DNA of 23,602 nucleotides from Coptodactyla brooksi. Taxonomy: Eukaryota > Arthropoda > Insecta > Coleoptera > Scarabaeidae. Under the pieces are notes generated by a model that made no database searches, was not told where the DNA came from, and saw nothing but the letters and a program-made list of their open reading frames with translations. The stretch spans positions 1-23,602 of the forward strand of contig JAWQRM010000368.1 of NCBI GenBank assembly GCA_033557675.1, given 5' to 3'. The position numbers and the translations under genes are program-made. Below, piece after piece: positions 1-7,541 of this stretch; position 1 is the stretch's first letter; each line of letters begins with the position of its first letter.

Positions 1-30
1 ATCGTATATAAATAGAGTTGGAACACCCTG

Positions 31-312
31 TATAGATGGGAAAACTCACCAGTAAAAGGTGGAACAAGGCAGGAAAAGCTTTTGAAAATATCAGATTGTG
101 CATTTCATAATTTCGTTGAAGGTATGGAAGTTGGAGCGATTGTTCATGACGTACACTTACGAAAATGGGCAATACATGCAAATGAAAATGTTCAGCTAGA
201 GGACTTTAAAGCATCAAAGAAGTGGATATTGCATTTCAAGAGAACACAAAAAATCGTTATTTATTTTCCACAAAATGTCACATATAATTATTTTCCACAT
301 CCAAAAAATTAG
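31..312 (+). pseudogene. CENP-B/Tc5-type HTH domain of a pogo/Tigger-like transposase (fragment)
   Basis: The open frame begins without a proper start codon and reads a lead-in ending GGTRQEKLLKISD, followed by a domain with FVEG...VHDVHLRKWA...FKASKKWILHFKRTQKIV. This W-A...F-K-A-S...W...F-K-R pattern is the second helix-turn-helix (CENP-B-type DNA-binding) half seen in pogo/Tigger-group transposases and in many insect repeat proteins. Only this half is present: there is no N-terminal HTH upstream and no DDE catalytic domain downstream, and the frame stops at 310-312 soon after the motif. It is therefore a transposon relic and not a host gene. The first 35 bases carry GGAACACCCTGTATA, a motif that recurs near 21508-21573. 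Confidence 0.6.
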
Positions 313-382
313 GTGAAATGTCTCTCAAAAGGAAACTTATAAAAAAATAAACCTGAATCACAATTGCGTCATGTATGCCTAA

Positions 383-881
383 AAAAATAAAAACGTTATT
401 CTCGTGAGCACAATGCACTGTGATAAGGAAGTGAACAGCAAGGACGACAAGAAGCCACAAATGATACTAGATTATAACTCTACCCAAGGGGCGGTTGATA
501 CGTTAGATCAAAGTATTGTAGCATATACTTGCAAAAGAAAAACCAGTCGATGGCCTATTATTTTGTTCTACAATTTACTTGATGTTAATACTTATAATGC
601 ATTTGTGTTATGCAGAGAAATAAATCCAGATTGGAATAAGGGCGTTCTGTACAAGAGAAGACTATTTCTGGAAGATAAACCTCGTACTCAACAAGCTATT
701 GCTTTAATAAAGAAAATTCAAGATCAACGTGGCGAAGGAACAGTGCCATCTACATCTGGTGCAATCAGTAAAAATAAAACAGCGCCGATGTAATATATGC
801 CAAACAAAATGTGATACTAAAAGAAGTATAACATGTTGTAAGTTTCACGTGGTGTATTATTGTCCTCAGTGTAAAGATTGA
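383..881 (+). pseudogene. piggyBac-like transposase, C-terminal part, frameshifted
   Basis: The fragment opens with KNVILVSTMH and reads ILDYNSTQGAVDTLDQ, the piggyBac block that carries the last catalytic Asp (GxVDTLDQ), then the conserved RKTSRWPIILFYNLLDV segment. The frame used from 383 stops at 791-793. The cysteine-rich C-terminal domain continues in another frame from about 771 to 881, reading RCNICQTKCD...CCKFHVVYYCPQCKD, so a 1-base shift in the A-rich run near 770 breaks the gene. The first two catalytic Asp residues and the N-terminus are absent, and a TAA lies in frame just before 383. Its sequence differs clearly from the piggyBac at 4079-5742, so the two are separate lineages. 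Dead element. Confidence 0.85.
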
Positions 882-1053
882 GCAATAATTGGATGCACAT
901 CAGAATTTATTTGATATTTCTCTTGTTTTTAGATTTAGTGTTTACACTATGAAAAGCAATCTATTGTTATTTGCGTTTATATATTGTAAAAAACCACAAT
1001 ATATTAATTTCAAGCTATTCTTGGCAGTCTTCTAAGGAGAATAGCAGGGTTAA
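882..1053 (+). mobile_element. 3' untranslated region and TTAA terminus of the first piggyBac element
   Basis: This AT-rich tail follows the cysteine-rich domain stop and ends in ATAGCAGGG directly against TTAA (1050-1053). Read inward this is CCCTGCTAT, matching the piggyBac habit of ends that begin with CCC and TTAA target sites. No matching left end is found, in keeping with 5' truncation. Confidence 0.5.
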
Positions 1054-2560
1054 ATGCTAGTGGCAAGTATTTCATTTTTTATTCTACTCACGTTCACATA
1101 CATTATTAATTAAGGTTGCAAGTAGGAGATACTCATAATATATTAATTAAATTCGTAACTCACCGGTAACAAAACAGTTTCAAACTACCAATTTCTGGGG
1201 CACCGGTCACTATCACACAAAACGTACCGAGAGCACTCAAACTAACGTTCAACCGTTTCAGGTTGTTGATAAACTTTGCCAACCGAAAGTTCACAGCGGT
1301 TATGCAATAAAACTAAAATATACCCCGTCGTGCGAATATCATCGTATGAGAATGTAAAAACAGTACCGTTGTACGCGCGCGTTCACGAACATGCAACATT
1401 ACCGCCAATACCCCGAGAACGTACGATATGCACGGAGGACAACTTCGATCTACATCATCACGCTAGCAGCGTCCAACGTCTCTGCACAGCACACCGCCAA
1501 TACTTTGGCATTTACCAGCTAAAGCGCTGGGTCCAGTACGATACTGCGCATCAAGCATTTGCTATCCCTTCCTTGTTCTACTCACCCCAAATGTTCCCTT
1601 TTACATAGGGAACTATCTCTATTTTGAATGTCTCTCCCAATGTTACTATCACGAGAAGCAATACCTAGGAGCCATCTTTTTTTTTACTTTTAATTACTCT
1701 GATTAAACAACATATGTGTATACAAAAGCAATTACTTATCTACATCTAGACAAGTAGTAAGTGACAAGTATCCTATGACAAAAATCCTCTGAAAAGATTT
1801 TCTAAAAAGACTATGGAATCCTTTCCGACGCAGGATTTTTGAAAATTTAAAAACACGGTGTGGGAGAGCATGCGCCCGCGCGCCCTTTGAAGGTAAAGTT
1901 CGCATATAAGACTCGTCTTCCGTTTCGGCCAGTTTGGTTGGGCTGTCCTTGTTTGGTACGGCCGATACGCCATAGCTTTGGCCGATAACGTGGACAGAGA
2001 AAAAGCCCTATTGACGTAACGATCGAAGGTACAGGGCGCGCAAGCGTCCTGCCTGAATTTACGAGGCTCATTCGAGGCATGGATGTGCACAGTAGCGGAC
2101 GATGTGTATCTTAGGACAGTCTCTCTCTCGAAAGAAAGAAAAACGTGACGAAAGTAATATCGGCGTTTGCTACGAAACTTTGTTATTGTCAATATTTTGA
2201 TACAGGAGTCAAATAATTTAAAGTGAGTAATACTGAAAATAAATACAGAATTCCTTCGTTGGTTTCTCCGTATGTTCTCCACGAGTAGACATGCGGCTCA
2301 TTGCGTTGTATTATTTACACCACGTGACTATAAAGGAGTGCCTTTTTAAAATTTTCTTACCCACAACGTAAGAATATATGGTCTCTTTATACATTCAAAT
2401 AAGAATTTAGATTTTGAGATATCTTGACCAATTACTGCTCGCCGGTACGTATGTCAGCACCGTAGTTCTTACGTCACTGTATCAATTAAAACTATATTTT
2501 AAACATAAGGCAGTTACTACTCATAAATGGGGGCGCTTTTCGAAAGCAATCAAAATTTGA
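1054..2560. other. No recognisable gene; GC-richer unassigned block
   Basis: The part from about 1190 to 2110 is visibly richer in G+C and CpG than its surroundings. It holds a 110-codon plus-strand frame (1276-1608) without ATG and a 169-codon minus-strand frame (1773-2282) that opens on GTG. Neither has a recognisable domain, a plausible start context or convincing splice partners, so I do not call them genes. The block could be a promoter or 5'-exon region of an unseen gene, or an unrecognised repeat. Confidence 0.4.
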
Positions 2561-3284
2561 TTTAAAAATTTATATTATTTTAAATTCTTGTTATTAAAAG
2601 AAACGGAGATGTGGTCTTGTAGTCACTAAAACTAACAAACATCTCATCTCCACTACAGCACTAATATTTTAAAACTCAACATATGTTTCGGTTTATGAAA
2701 TAAAGCGTCTTCAGGAGATAGAATCAACAACTAAACTGAAAAACAAGACTTATATACCTATCCTCATTACTTTTTAATGGGTCCACCATTAAAACCAGGT
2801 CAAAAAGGATCGAGACAGGTATAGGGGCAGAGCTGTTATTAAATATTTTATTTTTGTTTTTAAAAATTTCTATGCTTTCCGCTGCGTCAAGTTAATTATT
2901 TGAATTAATATGTTTAATCAATTCTATTTCATCATTTATCCTACGGTTAAGAGTAACCATATGGGAAGCTACACTGGATTTCTCTTTTATAGTTTTTAAA
3001 ATGGTTTAAGAGCTGTTTATACCTAATTTTAAGAAATTTACGCGTTTGCCCTTTGTAATTTTTATCGCAGTTAGTGCAACTTATTTTATAAATTCCCGAT
3101 TTGTCTATTAAATCTATTTTATCTTTTGGATTACCTAACCGATTTTTATTTAGTATTGTTATTAATAAATGCTACTTTAAAATGGAACATTTTCAACATA
3201 TTAGCTAATCCTTTAGTGGTTTTATCAGAGAGGGTTTTAATGAACTGTTTAGGTTCTTCTTTAGGTGTTGCTTGAAGAGTAGTA
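2561..3284 (-). mobile_element. Penelope-like retroelement, 3' part: GIY-YIG endonuclease and pLTR-like end
   Basis: The minus strand encodes the end of a Penelope-like polyprotein. From about 3160 down to 3005 it reads NPKDKIDLIDKSGIYKISC, then CTNCDKNYKGQTRK, then KIRYKQLLNH. This gives the GIY motif, a CxxC pair typical of the PLE endonuclease, a YIG-like motif (YKG), and the downstream Arg and His of the GIY-YIG nuclease fold. Upstream, LANMLKMFHFKVAFINNNTK ends in a stop, so at least one frameshift separates the blocks near 3155. No reverse transcriptase is present. About 280 nt downstream on the same strand lies a hammerhead-like motif (2675-2717), as expected for PLE pseudo-LTRs. The copy is split at 3284 by a MITE, and a short continuation lies at 3863-3888. 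Confidence 0.75.
2675..2717 (-). ncRNA. Hammerhead-like ribozyme motif in Penelope-like element end
   Basis: On the minus strand the order is: stem I strand CTC, core CTGAAGA (fits CUGANGA), one extra C, an imperfect 7-bp stem II (one C-C mismatch) closed by a UUC loop, core GAAAC, a 4-nt loop ATAT, GTT, then the closing stem I strand GAG. Stem III is two pairs (AC/GU) and predicted cleavage is after the U of GTT. All invariant core bases are present. Minimal hammerheads with a short stem III are established in PLE pseudo-LTRs. The extra nucleotide between the core and stem II is non-canonical, so activity is uncertain. Confidence 0.65.
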
Positions 3285-3862
3285 CAGTCGAGTCGCGATA
3301 ACTCGAAGCCTCATAAGTCGAATATTCATTTATCTCGAAGTTAGTGTTGGGACTGCTTTAAGCCCCAACACAATTTAATGCTTTTCGATCGCATTTAAAG
3401 TTATCGATCGCATTCCTTATCATTTAGATGGGAAAAACCCGTTTGCATTGTGTCACTCTCCCAGTCCGCGGGCGCGGAAACCCCCTCTCCCCTCGTGGAC
3501 TGATTTTGATTGGTGAGTGGGGGGAACTATACCGCACGTGCATGAAGTGCTTAATCATTCCGTTCCACATTTGAAGTGTGAGTTTGTGGCAGCAAATATT
3601 TTACAGCAGTACAAAACATGCAATCAGTCAAAAGTAACTGCCTTTTTGGAAGCAGTTTAATTAAATTTATTCTCTGTAAGTATATTTTTATAATTCATTT
3701 TTCTTAAACTATAGTATACTACTATATCGATCATACACTATTTCTGATAACGACAGTTTTGCGTGGGAAGGGAGGACGGGGCGTCTTCCAATAACTCGAA
3801 CTTCCGATAACTCGAAGGTATTTAGCCGGTCCCTTTGACTTCGAGATATCGCGACTCGACTG
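3285..3862. mobile_element. Tigger-like MITE with 24-bp inverted ends and TA duplication
   Basis: The left end is CAGTCGAGTCGCGATAACTC and continues GAAG. The right end, read inward, is the same 24 bases with one mismatch. TA flanks both sides (3283-3284 and 3863-3864). CAGT...CTCGAA ends with a TA target are typical of pogo/Tigger elements. The interior repeats the ATAACTCGAA motif near both ends and holds a GC-rich patch at 3450-3500. A short frame ending QSKVTAFLEAV at about 3627-3660 resembles the C-terminal tail of Tigger transposases, so this is probably an internal deletion derivative. It sits inside the PLE, whose frame is continuous when the insert and one TA are removed. Confidence 0.85.
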
Positions 3863-3888
3863 TATTTGGAATTTCAAGTTTTTTTTTC
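3863..3888 (-). mobile_element. Continuation of the Penelope-like element beyond the MITE
   Basis: After the second TA, the minus-strand bases encode KLEIPNTT in the same frame as the block ending at 3284 (LQATPKEEPKQFIK). Beyond about 3888 similarity to PLE coding sequence is no longer evident. From 3889 to 3996 I recognise nothing. Confidence 0.5.
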
Positions 3889-4078
3889 ACAGAGCCTCTG
3901 CGCTACTAAATGTCTCGCCGCGGCTCACAGTTTATCTGCTCGAATGACCCAGCGCAATGACCTGTGCAATTATTGATTAAAAATAAGGTTTTCACGTTAA
4001 AATTTCCCCATAAAATTTTCGTTACAGTATATAGAGATAGTAAGTAGACAAAACAAATTGACAAATAAACAAGTATTT

Positions 4079-5742
4079 TTATTCCGATTCTTCGCTACAG
4101 CACCCTGTACAGATTTCTTTGCAAATAACATGAACTTTACAAGCAAACTTTGTACATTTATCATATGTAATGGTGGTAGTACTATTTTTTTTTCTTCTAC
4201 AAAGATAACAACGCCCTTTTTTCTTTTTTGCTGGCGGTCCGGTTTCCTGATCACCCATTTCTTCAGAAAATTTTCTTTTCAAGAACGCAGAAACGTCGGA
4301 TGGTAAAGTTGAAATTTTTGATCTTGCATATAATTGCTCACGTATAAGTTGGTTAGATAAATTTTTGAGATAAATTCGTCTAAATTTTGGAGCGTCTGCT
4401 GGTTTTACCATAGAATAAGTGACTTGCGCATTTATTGCTGCAATATTCAAAAACGTGTAAAAAAGCGCCATAGGCTATGTTTTTGATACGCGCCCAACAG
4501 GATGTGTAGCTGCCATTTTATCAACTGTGTCAACTCCACTTTTTGTTTTATTGTAATCTAAGATAATGGTTGGCTTTCCTGTTACTGGATTTATTTCTGC
4601 ATCATCGTGCATCGTAGACAGCAAAATCACAACACGATTTCTCTTTTCTAGTGTTGAATACGACACTAGTGTTTTATTCTTTTGTAAGCCAAATTTTGAA
4701 ACGCCAACTTTTTTAGCTTTTTTAGCCAAGAATTCTGGTGAAATCTCTCTTTTGTTTTTCCGCATTGTCCCTAAAAGTGTTAATTTTTCTCCATAAGATA
4801 GTCTGCCAATGGCACACTTGTATACCAGTTATTCATGGTGATATTTCTGTTTGATTCTTCTATAGCTGATACTAATCTTTTTACAATATCATATGGAGAA
4901 TATGACACGTGATAGGGACCGTGAGGCTGCTTTCTAACATAAATTTCAATGTTGCTAATGAAGAATGTTTTCGCATCACACAATGCAAATATTTTTAATC
5001 CGTATTTTGCGGGCTTGGACGGAATATATTGTATCCATGAACATCGTCCTCTAAATGGTATCAACAATTCATCAATTGTAACATATTCCATCAAACTGTA
5101 GGTTTGTTTTATATTATGATTGAAGGAATTCAAAATGGTTCTTATTGCAGCGAGTTTATCTACTCTCTGTCTCTCATTACGCGTTGCAATATCGTCAAAT
5201 CCAACGCAGCGTAATAGAAATAAAAATCTCTTATAGCTCATTACAGCACAAAGAATTTGCAGAATTTGTCAGAAGCCCTTAGCTCTTTTACGTTTACATG
5301 ATGGCCTTTTTTCATACCAATCAAAAACAGAACGCCAAATAATCCCATCATTTCATGTCTGGTAGTTTTCTTACAGTTCCTTTGACGATTATATTTATTT
5401 TTTTCTATTTTCGATATATTTATTCATATGAGAAACAATAAGATCTATCATGGCAATGTTAAGGATCTTCAAAAAGGCTTCACTTTCGTTATTTACAATC
5501 TGTGACACCTTAGTGGGACCGGGAGTAATTTTTATAATATTTTTTTGCAGAGTCTTCTTTTTGTTTAGTAATGGCGCTTTCACCCATTTAAATACTTTAT
5601 CCTTCCCTATGAAGTACTCCCGCATATATTCGCCACATTCATTATCACTTTCTTGTTCAGAATCAGTCTGATGTTCACAGTCACTTTCATGCAGTTCTTC
5701 ATCACTCAGATCACTATCAGATTCAATGGATATTTCATCCAT
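4079..5742 (-). pseudogene. piggyBac-like transposase, full domain order, several disabling changes
   Basis: In order on the minus strand: an acidic N-terminus (MDEISIESDSDLSDEELHES, from 5742); a block with EMMGLFGVLFLIGMKKGHH; MSYKRFLFLLRCVGFDD; the first catalytic block YVTIDELLIPFRGRC; the second block ITMNNWYTSVPLADYL; LLSTMHDD; the third block ILDYNKTKSGVDTVDK; PMALFYTFLNIAAINAQ; and a cysteine-rich end GRCYLC...CTKFACKVHVICKEICTGC. Breaks: frameshifts near 5395 (A run), 5242 and 4780; an in-frame TAG at 4472-4474 where the family has Trp (RWPMALF); and the second catalytic Asp, normally in DNWYTS, replaced by Asn (codon 4831-4833). These together make it inactive. Confidence 0.9.
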
Positions 5743-6320
5743 CACTTCATCATCTTGTTCAATATCCTCAATTGTTATAACCTTCCTAGACCTGAGTACA
5801 AATCAGAAGTGCATTGTAGTAGTGCAAAATAATTTACTTCGCAAACTGAGAACAAAATATGAAAAGATTCGACATACTTACATCTTTCGACGTTTTTTTC
5901 AGATTAAAAGAATAAAATCACAATAATAACCACAATAATTCAAAATATTTCAATAACAAAATAATTCACAATAACGTAAACCAACTATTTCACTCAGGAG
6001 ATGTGTTGAGAACGGGGTGAGGTACCTGCGTACGGAACGAAGGGCTAAAATAAAAAGTGATAAATTTCCTGTCATAAATACCCAAACAAACGCACTTCAA
6101 CCATAAAATAAATCCTTTTTCTCAAGTCAACCAAGAAATGTCGAAAAAACATTTTTTTAAATAATTCGCTAACCCTAACTTTTCCTCTTAGAAAAAAATA
6201 TTCGATCGATTTTTTTCTAAATAACTTGATTGTAGTCCTAAAGGTATAAGAAACAAATACATGTTGAATTCGTAATTGTATGATTTGCACAAAATTAATT
6301 ATCGCCTTAAAACCAGGACT

Positions 6321-6337
6321 GGCGTACTTTATACGCC
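6321..6337. repeat. Short inverted repeat next to the piggyBac 5' end
   Basis: GGCGTA and TACGCC arms surround a 5-bp spacer, 19 bp inside the putative terminal TTAA. Subterminal palindromes of this kind occur in piggyBac-like ends and may be transposase contacts; that role is inference here. Confidence 0.45.
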
Positions 6338-6359
6338 AACGTGCCCGCTCGAGAGTTAA

Positions 6360-6937
6360 GAATAGAAAATGGGAAAAAAATGAAAAATTTAAAATCAGTC
6401 AAATTTTCAATCTAAAGAGAAGTACGACGCGGATTTTTGATACGTTGATTATTACTTTTTGTATAAACAAGTAATGTCCATTTTTTGGGGTCAAAAACCG
6501 CACGTTTTCGTCAAATATGCGTCATTTTTACAAAAATCAATATTTTCAAAATCCCCTACGCACTTCTCTAGCTATTGTTATGTAAATAATAAGATAATTT
6601 TTATATTATTCAAAATTCAAATTTGCGGCAGTTATACTGCTCGCCCCGGACCACCTGATCGATTTTTTTTCTTGTAAACTTAAAGGTATGCCTAAGATCA
6701 TCTTTCGACAGCATTACCTAATTGCTTTCCTTTCCACCCAAGAAGAAAATCACAAAAACCGCATGATTTTGGCTCGCTACTGTGGCGTAACCCCTTAAAA
6801 AATCAAAAATTGTGCCTGGATTCTGCCAACATTCGACAACGAAAAACCCTGTAAATTTGACAGTTCACCACCGGATAATAAGTTAGGTTAAGAATTTACG
6901 AACATTGAAGATCTTCGAGTCATTTTCAATTTTGTCA
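6360..6937. other. No gene seen; upstream region of ANAPC13
   Basis: This is AT-rich sequence with scattered stops in all frames and no domain recognised. The last 90 bases (from about 6850) presumably include the promoter and 5' UTR of the ANAPC13-ZFAND1 unit. I see no clear TATA box and no strong initiator. Confidence 0.4.
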
Positions 6938-7147
6938 ATGGATAGTCAAGTAACAAACGAAGGCCACTTAATAGACCTGATAGACGACGACTGGAGATCG
7001 GATAAACTCCCTGAAGCCGATATAGAGGTGCCTCTTCATGAACTGCCGGACCCTGAAGCTGACTCTGGAGACGCCAACTTAACGTTAAAGGAGCAGGAAC
7101 AGAAGTGGACCGACATAGCTCTATCGTCTTTAAGTGAGTTACAATAA
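6938..7147 (+). CDS. ANAPC13: Anaphase-promoting complex subunit 13 (APC13)
   Basis: A single-exon gene for 69 aa starting MDSQVTNEGHLIDLIDDDWR. The family signature is present in order: LIDDDWRSDKLPEADIEVP, then HELPDPEADSG, then KEQEQKWTDIAL. The vertebrate protein is about 74 aa, so this is essentially full length. ANAPC13 is a small structural subunit of the anaphase-promoting complex/cyclosome, the nuclear ubiquitin ligase that drives mitotic exit. The ATG at 6938 is chosen because homology begins right there; its context has T at -3 and G at +4, which is weak. Only one other ATG lies between here and the next gene (7038, a 15-codon overlapping frame). The stop lies 16 nt before the ZFAND1 ATG on the same strand. 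A GTGAGT at 7134-7139 could act as a cryptic splice donor, but no downstream APC13 exon is needed. Confidence 0.92.
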   Translation: MDSQVTNEGHLIDLIDDDWRSDKLPEADIEVPLHELPDPEADSGDANLTLKEQEQKWTDIALSSLSELQ

Positions 7148-7163
7148 ACTAAATTGAAGAAAC

Positions 7164-7541
7164 ATGGAGTTTCCGAACATCGGGAAACAGTGCAGCACAT
7201 CGGACTGTAAGCAATTGGATTTTTTACCGTTAACATGCAAGTGTGGACTAAAATTTTGTCCGGAACACTTCAAAATTCACGTTGAAACGTGCGTGACTAC
7301 CCTTTCAAATGTCGCCACCAAATTAACTCAAATTACCGACACTTTTGAATGTTCGTATCCCGACTGTAAAAAAACCAGCCTCGTGCAGTTTCTCTGCCAA
7401 AAATGTAACAAAAATTTTTGCCTCGAGCACCGACACACCGCGGAATGTTCTTTCGATGCTGCTAAAGCGGAGGATTTTAAGAATAAAAATATGGAAGTTA
7501 CTCGTGAGTTTGAAATTGCCAAATTATTAGTTAATAAAGAG
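7164..7541 (+). CDS. ZFAND1: ZFAND1 exon 1 (both AN1 zinc fingers)
   Basis: 126 codons from ATG to GAG, followed by the donor GTAGTA at 7542. Without splicing the frame runs only eight codons further. The exon carries both zinc fingers and the start of the linker. Confidence 0.9.

Larger units (their letters stand above)
3997..6359 (-). mobile_element. Second piggyBac-like element, nearly full length, minus strand
   Basis: The span holds a piggyBac transposase relic (4079-5742) with AT-rich flanks. The right, 5' end is probably the TTAA at 6356-6359: read inward it is followed by CTCTCGAGCGGGCACGTTGG and a small GGCGTA/TACGCC inverted repeat at 6321-6337, a layout common near piggyBac ends. 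The left boundary is less sure. TTAA at 3997-4000 is the nearest candidate, but the bases inside it do not match the right end. The 5' untranslated part (5746-6320) has no other recognisable content. Confidence 0.6.

Noticed and set aside
1276..1608. 110-codon plus-strand open frame
   Set aside because: No ATG at the start, no domain, no splice context; it lies in a GC-rich stretch where long frames arise by chance.
1773..2282. 169-codon minus-strand open frame
   Set aside because: Opens on GTG, composition is irregular, and no family is recognised; an overlapping 77-codon frame shows that the region is simply poor in stops.
7134..7139. GTGAGT as the true 3' end of an ANAPC13 exon
   Set aside because: The family's conserved KWTDxAL block is complete before it, and the natural stop follows 11 nt later at an appropriate length; kept only as a possible cryptic donor.
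7164..7541. Assignment to ZFAND2A/B
   Set aside because: The C-terminal RIYF...WSIG-RAID...LRLF block and the 264-aa length fit ZFAND1; there is no ubiquitin-interacting motif or CaaX end as in ZFAND2B.
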